This document shows positions 17,078-24,886 of a stretch of DNA of 64,000 bases, one piece after another. A program made the position numbers and the translations under genes. The notes beneath the pieces were generated by a model, which worked only from the letters and a program-made list of their open reading frames with translations, was not told the DNA's origin and made no database searches. The stretch comes from Pseudarthrobacter sulfonivorans (GTDB taxonomy: Bacteria > Actinomycetota > Actinomycetes > Actinomycetales > Micrococcaceae). Where the stretch lies: NCBI RefSeq assembly GCF_024391045.1, contig NZ_JANFCZ010000001.1, positions 124,001 to 188,000 on the forward strand, written 5' to 3'. Positions within the stretch are counted from its first letter, which is position 1. Every line of letters begins with the position of its first letter.

Positions 17078-18277
17078 GTGCGTAATTACACTACTGAAGC
17101 CGAGCCCACCACATTAGTGCGGCCGTGGCTGGAACCGCTCCTGCCGGAACTGATTGATTTCCGCAGGGACCTCCATGCGCACCCCGAGCTTTCGTTCAAG
17201 GAATTCCGCACCACCGACAAACTGGTGGAACGCCTCGAAGCGGCCGGCCTCACGCCGCGCCGGCTGGAAGGCACCGGCCTCACCGTGGACATCGGGGAGG
17301 GGCCGATCGCCACGGCCCTCCGCGGGGACATTGATGCCCTGCCGATCATTGAGGAAACGGGGCTGCCGTTCGCCTCCAGGAACCACGGTGTCACGCATGC
17401 CTGCGGCCACGACGTACACACGGCCACCATGCTGGGTGTGGCCCTGGTCCTGCAGAAGATGCACGAAGAGTCCCCGCTGGGCGGCACTGTCCGCATCATC
17501 TTCCAGCCGGCCGAGGAAACGATGCCCGGTGGCGCGCTGTCCTGCATCGAGCAAGGCGTCCTGGACGGTGTGCCGCGCATCTTTGCACTGCACTGCGACC
17601 CGAGGATCGACGTCGGACGCATTGGTACGCGCATCGGAGCCATTACCTCCGCGTCAGACACCATCAAGATCGAATTGAGCGGCCGCGGCGGCCACACTTC
17701 CCGGCCGCACCTCACCGAGGACCTGGTGTTCGCCCTGGCCCAGATCGCCGTCAACGTTCCCGCCGTCCTGTCGCGCCGGGTGGATGTCCGCAGCGGCGTG
17801 TCCGTGGTGTGGGGCCAGATCAACGCAGGATCCGCCCCCAACGCCATTCCCGGAACCGGCTACATGGCCGGCACCATGCGCTGCCTCGACCGTGATGCGT
17901 GGCACGACGCCGGCGAGCTCCTGGACGAAGTAGTGCAGCAGGTGGCCGCGCCCTACGGTGTGGACGTGCACCTGGAACACACCAGGGGAGTGCCCCCGGT
18001 GGTGAACTCCGAACACGAAACGGCCCTGATTGAGGCGGCAGCCCGCGCCGAACTGGGCGAGAGTGCGGTGACCCTGACGCCGCAGTCCATGGGCGGCGAG
18101 GATTTTGCCTGGTTCCTCGCGGAGCTGCCCGGCGCCATGATGCGCCTGGGCACGAAGACTCCCGGCGGTGAGGAATACGACCTGCACCGGGGAGACTACA
18201 TTCTGGACGAGCGCGCCCTGGGCCTTGGTATCCAGGTCCTGACGGCGGCAGCCCTGAGGACTATCCGCGACCTTTAG
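17078..18277 (+). CDS. M20 family amidohydrolase (aminoacylase/hippurate hydrolase-like)
   Basis: 399-residue metallopeptidase-family enzyme hydrolysing an N-acyl or amide bond. Metal and catalytic motifs: DFRRDLHAHPELSFKEF, LRGDIDALPIIEETGLPF, GVTHACGHDVHTATMLG, FQPAEETMPGGAL and the C-terminal MGGEDFAWFLAELPG. The lid/dimerisation domain spans about residues 190-300. The precise acyl substrate is unknown; similar genes sit near the sdh-cdd-deoA-add region in other actinobacteria. Codon 13 (17114-17116) is TTA, a rare leucine codon for this genome. Confidence 0.92.
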   Translation: MRNYTTEAEPTTLVRPWLEPLLPELIDFRRDLHAHPELSFKEFRTTDKLVERLEAAGLTPRRLEGTGLTVDIGEGPIATALRGDIDALPIIEETGLPFASRNHGVTHACGHDVHTATMLGVALVLQKMHEESPLGGTVRIIFQPAEETMPGGALSCIEQGVLDGVPRIFALHCDPRIDVGRIGTRIGAITSASDTIKIELSGRGGHTSRPHLTEDLVFALAQIAVNVPAVLSRRVDVRSGVSVVWGQINAGSAPNAIPGTGYMAGTMRCLDRDAWHDAGELLDEVVQQVAAPYGVDVHLEHTRGVPPVVNSEHETALIEAAARAELGESAVTLTPQSMGGEDFAWFLAELPGAMMRLGTKTPGGEEYDLHRGDYILDERALGLGIQVLTAAALRTIRDL

Positions 18278-18389
18278 GCGTGCCTGCCGGCGCAGCGACC
18301 CCCGAACTCGCTGCGCCGGGACAGTCCTCCTTGCACGTTGAGGCCTGCATCCGCCGTGCTGCCGTGCACGGCTCACAGCATTAAGTTGT

Positions 18390-18406
18390 GCACAATTGAA
18401 TTGTGC
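18390..18406. promoter_or_regulatory. probable OhrR/MarR operator, perfect 8-1-8 palindrome
   Basis: GCACAATT-G-AATTGTGC is a perfect inverted repeat, embedded in TTGTGCACAATTGAATTGTG, just before a -10-like TACTGT (18409-18414) and the GTG of the MarR gene at 18422. It overlaps the place where a -35 element would lie, the expected position for autorepression by a one-cysteine OhrR. Confidence 0.75.
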
Positions 18407-18421
18407 CCTACTGTAGAGAAT

Positions 18422-18856
18422 GTGAATGATGCTCCCCGCCTCGACCATCAGGTCTGCTTTGCCCTCTACTCCGCCTCGCGAGCAGCCACCGCGGTTTACC
18501 GGCCGGTCCTGGAGGATCTGGGCCTGACCTACCCGCAGTACCTCGTGATGCTGGTGCTGTGGGAGTCCGAGCCGCGCGGGGTGAAGGAACTGGGGGAGGA
18601 GTTGGGGCTTGACTCCGGCACGTTGTCGCCCCTGCTCAAGCGCCTCGAGGCGTTGGGCCTCGTGGAGCGGCGCCGGTCCGGGGAGGACGAGCGCCGGGTG
18701 GCCGTCCACCTGACTCCTGCCGGCCGCGAGCTGAGTTCCAAGGCCGGAGCGATTCCGCAGCGGTTGGCGGACGCCGCCGGGCTGTCGCCGGTCGAACTGG
18801 ACCAGCTCCGCACCACCCTCGAACGCCTCACCGAGGCACTGCACCGCGCCCACTGA
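18422..18856 (+). CDS. ohrR: MarR-family organic hydroperoxide sensor (OhrR type)
   Basis: 144 residues. The N-terminus HQVCFALYSASRAATAVYRPVLEDLGLTYPQYLVMLVLWE matches OhrR proteins, with the peroxide-sensing Cys at about residue 12. The winged helix is VKELGEELGLDSGTLSPLLKRLEALGLVERRRSGEDERRVAVHLT. I chose GTG at 18422, where TACTGT would start transcription one base earlier; a longer in-frame start at 18338 would place the operator inside the gene. It sits next to ohr, its standard target. Confidence 0.92.
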   Translation: MNDAPRLDHQVCFALYSASRAATAVYRPVLEDLGLTYPQYLVMLVLWESEPRGVKELGEELGLDSGTLSPLLKRLEALGLVERRRSGEDERRVAVHLTPAGRELSSKAGAIPQRLADAAGLSPVELDQLRTTLERLTEALHRAH

Positions 18857-18906
18857 GGCGCGGACCACAGATTTCCGCTATCCACAAACAACAGGACGGA
18901 TTACCC

Positions 18907-19338
18907 ATGAAGACTCTCTATACCGCCGAGGCCCTGGCTTCCGGCGAAGGCCGCGACGGGACCGCACGCACCAACGACGGAAAACTCGAGGTCAACCTGG
19001 CCAGCCCCGTGGAGCTGGGCGGTGACGGCAAGGGCACCAACCCCGAACAACTCTTCGCAGCCGGCTATGCCGCGTGCTTCCACTCGGCACTGCGGCTCGT
19101 CGGGCGCAAGGAACGGGCAGACCTGACGGACTCAGCCGTGGCGGCCAAGATCCACTTCGGCGCTTTGGCCGACGGTGCGGGCTACGGCCTCGCGGCAGAG
19201 CTGGAGATTGCCGTTCCGGCCCTGGACCTGGCAACAGCAGAGGCCCTCGTAGCCAAGGCCCACCAAATCTGCCCCTATTCCAACGCCACGCGCGGAAACA
19301 TCACCGTTGACATCAAGATCCTGGAGTTCGCCGCATGA
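18907..19338 (+). CDS. ohr: organic hydroperoxide resistance protein (Ohr, OsmC family)
   Basis: 143-residue thiol peroxidase that reduces organic hydroperoxides. The reactive cysteines are in GYAACFHSAL (Cys at about 57) and HQICPYSNATRGNITVDI (Cys at about 122), both with the flanking residues expected for Ohr. Other landmarks are the N-terminal LYTAEALASGEGRDGTARTNDG and NPEQLFAAGYAACF. It lies 50 bases after the OhrR-type gene with a GGA-rich site before the ATG, and overlaps the next gene by four bases. Confidence 0.96.
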   Translation: MKTLYTAEALASGEGRDGTARTNDGKLEVNLASPVELGGDGKGTNPEQLFAAGYAACFHSALRLVGRKERADLTDSAVAAKIHFGALADGAGYGLAAELEIAVPALDLATAEALVAKAHQICPYSNATRGNITVDIKILEFAA

Positions 19339-20357
19339 ACACAACCGCAGCACTGCCCACGTCCACCCGTGAAATTCGGCTCGCCTCGCGTCCGGTAGGG
19401 CGCCCGGTTCCGGAGAACTTCCGCCTCGCCGAATCGCCCCTGCCTGAACTGCAGGACGGCCAGGTCCTGGTCCGCAACCTCTATATTTCCGTGGATCCCT
19501 ACATGCGCGGCCGCATGAATGATGCGAAATCCTACTCGGCGCCGTTTGCGCTGGACGCAGCGCTCGACGGCGGCGCGGTGGGTGAGGTCATCGCGTCCAG
19601 GACCGATGCGCGCAAGGTGGGGGACGTCGTCGTCCATCAGTTGGGTTGGCGCGAATACGCCGTTCTGGACGCCGACGCAACGTCGGTTGCCCGCACGGAC
19701 CTCGCCCCGGCGTCGGCGTTCCTCGGCGCGCTGGGTATGACCGGCCTGACGGCCTACGCAGGGTTGCTCAAGGTGGCCGAGTTCAAGCCCGGAGACGTGG
19801 TGTTCGTGTCCGGCGCCGCCGGGGCTGTGGGTTCGCTGGTGGGCCAGATTGCCAAGGCCATGGGCGCCTCACGCGTCATTGGCAGCGCCGGAACGCCCGG
19901 GAAGGTGGCACGGCTCCTTGAACTGGGCTTTGACGCCGCCTTCAATTACCGTGACGCACCCGTCCTTGACCAGCTCAAGGCAGCCACAGGCGGCAAGGGG
20001 ATCGACGTCTACTTCGACAACGTGGGCGGTGAGCACCTGGAAGCGGCGTTGGCCGAGCTCAACGTGGGCGGACACGTGGCCATGTGCGGGGCCATTGCGC
20101 AGTACAACTCCACCGAAGCCACGCCCGCGCCCCGGAACCTTGCGCTCGCGATCGGCAAGCAGCTCACGCTCCGCGGATTCCTGGTGGGTGGCCAGCGCCA
20201 GCACCGTGAGGAATTCTTCGAGAAAATGTCAGCCTGGCTCACCGACGGCTCAGTCCGGTATGACGAGACCATTGTGGACGGGCTGGAGAACGCGCCGCAG
20301 GCCTTCATGGATCTGCTCGAAGGCGCCAATACGGGCAAGATGCTGGTCCGCCTCTGA
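19335..20357 (+). CDS. NADP-dependent medium-chain reductase without structural zinc (CurA/leukotriene B4 dehydrogenase-like)
   Basis: 340 residues. The N-terminal GroES-like domain contains NLYISVDPYMRGRMNDAKSYSAPF, typical of prostaglandin/curcumin reductase-like enzymes; the nucleotide-binding fold is GDVVFVSGAAGAVGSLVGQIAKAMGASRVIGSAG. The zinc-lobe cysteines are absent. Such enzymes reduce the double bond of enones and alkenals, products of lipid peroxidation, which fits its position overlapping the ohr stop codon by four bases. The specific substrate is inferred only. Confidence 0.9.
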   Translation: MNTTAALPTSTREIRLASRPVGRPVPENFRLAESPLPELQDGQVLVRNLYISVDPYMRGRMNDAKSYSAPFALDAALDGGAVGEVIASRTDARKVGDVVVHQLGWREYAVLDADATSVARTDLAPASAFLGALGMTGLTAYAGLLKVAEFKPGDVVFVSGAAGAVGSLVGQIAKAMGASRVIGSAGTPGKVARLLELGFDAAFNYRDAPVLDQLKAATGGKGIDVYFDNVGGEHLEAALAELNVGGHVAMCGAIAQYNSTEATPAPRNLALAIGKQLTLRGFLVGGQRQHREEFFEKMSAWLTDGSVRYDETIVDGLENAPQAFMDLLEGANTGKMLVRL

Positions 20358-20508
20358 GGGGTGCGCGGTGTGTTCTACCCGTTGGTAACAAATTCTCAAC
20401 AATCTTCAGGATCCCGCCCGTGATGTGGTAGCCCCTGTGCTTCAGGCCACTAATGTTGCTTCTATCAGTGCGCCTCGGCGCAGTGCTGCGAAGCCGTCAG
20501 TGACAACA

Positions 20509-20543
20509 GAATTTCAGTGTGGAAACGGACACTCACTGAATTC
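20509..20543. promoter_or_regulatory. imperfect inverted repeat upstream of the BMP lipoprotein gene
   Basis: GAATTTCAGTGT at 20509-20520 and ACACTCACTGAATTC at 20529-20543 form an imperfect palindrome around an eight-base loop, about 33 bases before the TTG start at 20576. It may be an operator for a nucleoside-responsive regulator or a leader hairpin; the sequence does not say which. Confidence 0.5.
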
Positions 20544-20575
20544 GAGTCGTAGCGCCACTCTCTCCTGGAGGAAAT

Positions 20576-21685
20576 TTGAATAACACACTGCGCACTAAGT
20601 TCAAGCGCGGCTCGATGGCCGGCGTGGCCTCAGTGGGTGCTGCGGCACTCCTGCTGACCGGCTGCGGCGCCGCACCTGACAGCGGAAGCAACGCCACGAA
20701 CGCCGCATCGGATTACACCGGCTGCATCGTCTCCGACTCCGGCGGATTCGATGACCAGTCCTTCAACCAGTCCTCCTACGAAGGGCTGAAGAAGACTGAA
20801 AAGGACCTGGGCATCAAGGTCAAGCAGGTGGAATCGAAAACCAACAACGACTTCGACCCGAACCTGCGTGCCATGGTCACCGCGGGCTGCAACCTCACCA
20901 TCACCGTGGGCTTCCTCCTCGGCGACGCCACCAAGGCCCAGGCCACCGCCAACCCGAACAGCCACTTCGCGATCATCGACTTTGGCTACGCCACACCCAT
21001 CAGCAACGTCAAGCCGATCATCTACGACACCGCCCAGGCCGCCTTCCTGGCAGGGTACCTGGCGGCCGGGTCCACCAAGACCGGCACCGTGGCCACTTTC
21101 GGCGGCATCAAGATCCCCACCGTCACCATCTTCATGGACGGCTACGCGGACGGCGTGAAGTACTACAACGAGAAAAAGGGCAAGAACGTCAAGGTCCTGG
21201 GCTGGGACAAGGCTGCACAGGACGGCAGCTTTACCGGCGACTTCGAAAAGCAGGACGTCGGCAAGCAACTCACCCAGAACTTCCTGGACCAGGGCGCTGA
21301 CATCGTGATGCCCGTCGCCGGTCCCGTGGGCAAGGGCGCAGGCGCGGCCCTGAACGAAGCGAAGGCTGCCGGCAAGGACGTCAAGCTCATCTGGGTCGAC
21401 TCCGACGGCTTCCTGACTGCTCCGGACTACAAGGACATCATGCTGTCCTCGGTCATGAAGCAGATGGGCGAAGCCGTGGAGACGGTCGTGAAGGAAGACA
21501 AGGACGGCAAGTTCACCAACACCCCGTACGTCGGCACCCTGGCGAACGACGGCGTCCAGCTGGCTCCGTTCCACGGCTTCGATTCACAGGTTCCGGCCGA
21601 TCTGAAGTCCGAGCTGGACCAGATCAAGAAGGACATCGTGGACGGCAAGCTGAAGGTCGAGTCTGCGGCTAGCCCGAAGGCATAA
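20576..21685 (+). CDS. BMP-family substrate-binding lipoprotein (nucleoside uptake)
   Basis: 369 residues. A lipoprotein signal peptide (basic start, AGVASVGAAALLLTGC lipobox) anchors it outside the membrane. The Bmp/Med family core is YTGCIVSDSGGFDDQSFNQSSYEGLKKTEKDLGIKV, followed by GCNLTITVGFLLGDATKAQA and FLAGYLAAGSTKTGTVATFGGIKIPTVTIFMDGYADGVKYYN. Members such as PnrA/BmpA bind purine or pyrimidine nucleosides. The TTG start at 20576 has CTGGAGGAAA just upstream. Downstream ATPase, permeases and salvage enzymes support nucleoside transport. Confidence 0.93.
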   Translation: MNNTLRTKFKRGSMAGVASVGAAALLLTGCGAAPDSGSNATNAASDYTGCIVSDSGGFDDQSFNQSSYEGLKKTEKDLGIKVKQVESKTNNDFDPNLRAMVTAGCNLTITVGFLLGDATKAQATANPNSHFAIIDFGYATPISNVKPIIYDTAQAAFLAGYLAAGSTKTGTVATFGGIKIPTVTIFMDGYADGVKYYNEKKGKNVKVLGWDKAAQDGSFTGDFEKQDVGKQLTQNFLDQGADIVMPVAGPVGKGAGAALNEAKAAGKDVKLIWVDSDGFLTAPDYKDIMLSSVMKQMGEAVETVVKEDKDGKFTNTPYVGTLANDGVQLAPFHGFDSQVPADLKSELDQIKKDIVDGKLKVESAASPKA

Positions 21686-21696
21686 GCTCCCACGCT

Positions 21697-21747
21697 AAGC
21701 GCCACCTCCCGGATGGTCATCGACTGGCCGGGCGGTGGCGCTTTTCG
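21697..21747 (+). terminator. hairpin/attenuator between the binding protein and its ABC transporter
   Basis: Arms AAGCGCCACCTCCCGG (21697-21712) and CCGGGCGGTGGCGCTT (21728-21743) pair with one mismatch around a 15-base loop and run into TTCGTTG. It probably ends or reduces transcription so that more binding protein than membrane transporter is made. A TAGGCT at 21795-21800 could supply a second promoter for the transporter genes. Confidence 0.75.
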
Positions 21748-21861
21748 TTGGAAGCCCCGCCCCAGCGCAACAGCCCACCCAGGGCTGCAGGCACTAGGCT
21801 GGTCCTGCAGTCCCATATCCCGTCCGGTACGGTTACGGACGCTTCGAGATTGGTCAGAGTT

Positions 21862-23526
21862 TTGAAACTTGAACTCAGAGGGATCACCAAACGTTTCGGC
21901 ACCCTGCTCGCCAACGATCACATCGATGTGGTGGTTGAACCCGGACAGATCCACTGTCTGCTGGGCGAGAACGGGGCCGGCAAATCCACCCTGATGAATG
22001 TGCTGTACGGGCTCTACGAGCCCACAGAGGGCGAAATCCTCGTTGATGACAAACCCGTTACGTTCCGCGGCCCGGGGGACGCCATGGCCGCCGGCATCGG
22101 CATGGTGCACCAGCACTTCATGCTCGTACCGGTGTTCACCGTCGCGGAAAACGTCGCCCTCGGCGCCGAGAGCACCAAACCCGGCGGATTCCTCAACCTG
22201 GACGACACCCGCCGCAAGATCAAGGAAATCTCGGACCGCTACGGGTTCGATGTTGATCCGGATGCGCTGGTGGAGGACCTCCCCGTGGGTGTCCAGCAGC
22301 GCGTGGAAATCATCAAGGCCCTGGTCCGGGAGGCCAAGGTCCTGATCCTGGATGAACCCACAGCCGTGCTGACGCCGCAGGAAACCGACGAACTGCTGGA
22401 CATCATGCGCCAGCTCAAGGCCAACGGCACCTCCATCGTGTTCATCTCGCACAAGCTGCGTGAGGTGAAAGCCGTCTCCGACACCATCACCGTGATCCGG
22501 CGCGGCAAAGTTGTGGGCACCGCCAACCCGGGTGACTCCACTACGGCGCTGGCCTCCATGATGGTGGGCCGGGCCGTCAGCCTGACCCTGGACAAGGCAC
22601 CCGCCAAGCCTATGGAGAAGACCTTCAAGGTCAAGGACCTCACCGTCATCGCCCCGAACGGGCAGCATACCGTTGACGGCATCAGCTTCGACATTGCCCG
22701 GGGCGAGATCGTGGCCATCGCCGGAGTCCAGGGCAACGGCCAGACCGAACTCACCGAGGCCATCCTCGGCCTGCAGGAGCGGGTACACGGCTCCATTCGC
22801 CTGGACGACGTCGAACTCGTTGGCCGCAGCGTGAAGGACGTCCTCAACGCCGGCGTCGGCTTTGTGCCCGAAGACCGGTCCGTTGACGGCCTGATCGGCA
22901 CCTTCTCAATTGCCGAGAACCTGGTGCTTGACCGCTACGATCAGCCGCCGTTTGCCAAGGGCATCAGCATGAGCCCGGCGAAGGTCCTGGAGAACGCTAA
23001 ATCGCGGATCGACGAGTTCGATGTCAGGACCCCCTCAGGCCTCCTGGCCGCCGGCACGCTGTCCGGCGGCAACCAGCAGAAAGTGGTCATGGCGCGGGAA
23101 CTGTCCCGGCCGCTGCGCCTCTTCATCGCCTCGCAGCCCACCCGCGGCGTGGACGTGGGGTCCATCGAGTTCCTGCACAAGCGGATCGTCGCTGAACGTG
23201 ACCAGGGCACGCCGGTCATGATCATCTCCACCGAGCTGGACGAGGTCATGGAACTCGCCGATCGGATCGCCGTGCTCTACAAAGGAAAACTCGTGGGCAT
23301 CGTTCCCGCTGGAACCGGCCGCGACGTCCTCGGACTGATGATGGCCGGCATCCCGCAGGAGGACGCCGCCGGAACAGAGCATGCCGGCACCGATACCGCC
23401 GGCACCGCCGGGACCGGCACTGCCGGTACCGCTCACGGGCCTGGTCCGGTCCGCCCTGCCACGACTCACACCGCAGCCACTGAAGGCCGCGCCACCTCCA
23501 GCCCCGAAGGAGGCGAACATGCCTGA
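21862..23526 (+). CDS. nucleoside ABC transporter, double-ATPase subunit
   Basis: About 554 residues with two fused ATP-binding cassettes. First: Walker A LLGENGAGKSTLMNVLYGL, signature region DLPVGVQQRVEIIKAL and Walker B VLILDEPTAVLTPQE. Second: GVQGNGQTELTEAILGL (degenerate Walker A, usual for the RbsA/YufO type), LSGGNQQKVVMARELSR and LFIASQPTRGVDVGS. The C-terminus is a low-complexity tail rich in Ala, Gly and Thr. I place the start at TTG 21862 (MKLELRGITKRFG) with low certainty; TTG 21850 is an alternative. It overlaps the first permease by eight bases. Confidence 0.93.
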   Translation: MKLELRGITKRFGTLLANDHIDVVVEPGQIHCLLGENGAGKSTLMNVLYGLYEPTEGEILVDDKPVTFRGPGDAMAAGIGMVHQHFMLVPVFTVAENVALGAESTKPGGFLNLDDTRRKIKEISDRYGFDVDPDALVEDLPVGVQQRVEIIKALVREAKVLILDEPTAVLTPQETDELLDIMRQLKANGTSIVFISHKLREVKAVSDTITVIRRGKVVGTANPGDSTTALASMMVGRAVSLTLDKAPAKPMEKTFKVKDLTVIAPNGQHTVDGISFDIARGEIVAIAGVQGNGQTELTEAILGLQERVHGSIRLDDVELVGRSVKDVLNAGVGFVPEDRSVDGLIGTFSIAENLVLDRYDQPPFAKGISMSPAKVLENAKSRIDEFDVRTPSGLLAAGTLSGGNQQKVVMARELSRPLRLFIASQPTRGVDVGSIEFLHKRIVAERDQGTPVMIISTELDEVMELADRIAVLYKGKLVGIVPAGTGRDVLGLMMAGIPQEDAAGTEHAGTDTAGTAGTGTAGTAHGPGPVRPATTHTAATEGRATSSPEGGEHA

Positions 23527-24886
23527 CGAGGATCGCCCCAAACACGCCGACCAGCACACCAAACCACACGAAAAGAGCGCCGCGGCGGAGGAAACTGCCG
23601 CGGTAGCGGCGGTGGATACTGCCGGCGGCGCCATCAGCCCGTCCGCCGTGCCGGCCAGCGCCCAAAGCGGAAAACTGCCTGGCGGCCCGGATACCCTGCT
23701 CCGGAAGATTTTCACGGGCAACGGTGTCGTCTCGGTCCTGGCAGTCCTGCTGGCACTGATCCTCGGCGGCCTGCTCATTGCTGCCACGGACCAGCGCGTC
23801 GCCACCACGGCGGGGTATCTGTTCGCCCGCCCCACGGACTTCCTTTCAGCGGTCTGGAACGCCGCCACCCGGTCCTACATTGCCCTGTTCCAAGGCTCCG
23901 TCTTCAACCCGCGGGGTTCGGGCCTGGCCGTGCAGTTCGCTCCGTTGATGGAAACGCTGACCATCGCCACCCCGCTTATCACGGCCGGTCTTGGCGTTGC
24001 CCTGGCGTTCCGGGCAGGTCTGTTCAACATCGGCGCCCAGGGCCAGATCATCATGGCAGGCATCCTCGCCGCCTGGGTCGGCTTTGCCCTGCACCTTCCC
24101 CTGGGACTGCACCTGCTCCTGGTGCTGGTGGCCGGCATCGTGGGCGGCGCCCTCTGGGGCGGACTGGTGGGCCTGCTGAAAGCCCGGACCGGCGCCCACG
24201 AGGTCATCCTGACCATCATGTTCAACTACATCGCCCTTTACTTCCTGCGGTACCTGCTGAATACACCGGCGTTCCAGCGCCCGGGGGAGTCCAACCCGAT
24301 CTCTCCCATCCTGGATCCCACCGCCGTCTACCCGCAGATCTTCGGCACGCAGTACCGCCTGCACCTGGGCTTCATTCTGGCCATCGCGGCCACAATCCTG
24401 GTCTGGTGGCTGCTGAACCGGTCCACTGTCGGGTTTGAGTTCCGGGCCGTCGGGGCCAACCCGAAGGCGGCCTTGACAGCCGGGATCAACGTCTCCCGCT
24501 CCACCATCCTCGTAATGGCCATAGCCGGCGCGCTGGCAGGCATGTCCGGCGTCGCCCAGGTGGCGGGCACGGAAAAGGTCCTGACTGACGGTGTCGCGGC
24601 AACGTACGGTTTTGACGCCATCACGGTGGCGCTGCTGGGACGGTCGACGCCGTGGGGCACGTTCGCGGCGGGCCTGCTGTTCGGCGCCTTCCGCGCCGGT
24701 GCCGTCCAGATGCAGATCCAGACAGGCACCCCCATCGACATTGTCCTGGTGGTTCAGTCCCTGATCGTCCTCTTCATCGCTGCCCCGCCGCTGGTGCGGG
24801 CAATCTTCGGGCTCAACCCCCGCCGCAAGAAGCCGGCCACCGCCGGCAAGTCCCAGCACGCAGCAACCACCGGAGGCGCAGCATGA
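23519..24886 (+). CDS. nucleoside ABC transporter permease 1
   Basis: 455 residues starting at MPDEDRPKH, with CGAAGGAGG upstream of the ATG. The first 65 residues are hydrophilic and rich in Lys, Glu, His and Ala; about ten membrane helices of the BPD_transp_2 family follow, with the coupling segment VGANPKAALTAGINVSRSTILVMAIAGALAGMSGVAQVAGTEKVL and GFDAITVALLGRSTPWGTFAAGLLFG. It overlaps the ATPase gene and the second permease (four bases), so the three are coupled. Confidence 0.93.
   Translation: MPDEDRPKHADQHTKPHEKSAAAEETAAVAAVDTAGGAISPSAVPASAQSGKLPGGPDTLLRKIFTGNGVVSVLAVLLALILGGLLIAATDQRVATTAGYLFARPTDFLSAVWNAATRSYIALFQGSVFNPRGSGLAVQFAPLMETLTIATPLITAGLGVALAFRAGLFNIGAQGQIIMAGILAAWVGFALHLPLGLHLLLVLVAGIVGGALWGGLVGLLKARTGAHEVILTIMFNYIALYFLRYLLNTPAFQRPGESNPISPILDPTAVYPQIFGTQYRLHLGFILAIAATILVWWLLNRSTVGFEFRAVGANPKAALTAGINVSRSTILVMAIAGALAGMSGVAQVAGTEKVLTDGVAATYGFDAITVALLGRSTPWGTFAAGLLFGAFRAGAVQMQIQTGTPIDIVLVVQSLIVLFIAAPPLVRAIFGLNPRRKKPATAGKSQHAATTGGAA

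Noticed and set aside
21427-22788. Open frame on the minus strand across the BMP and ATPase genes
   Set aside because: Runs through two clear genes, a terminator and an intergenic region; no protein features.
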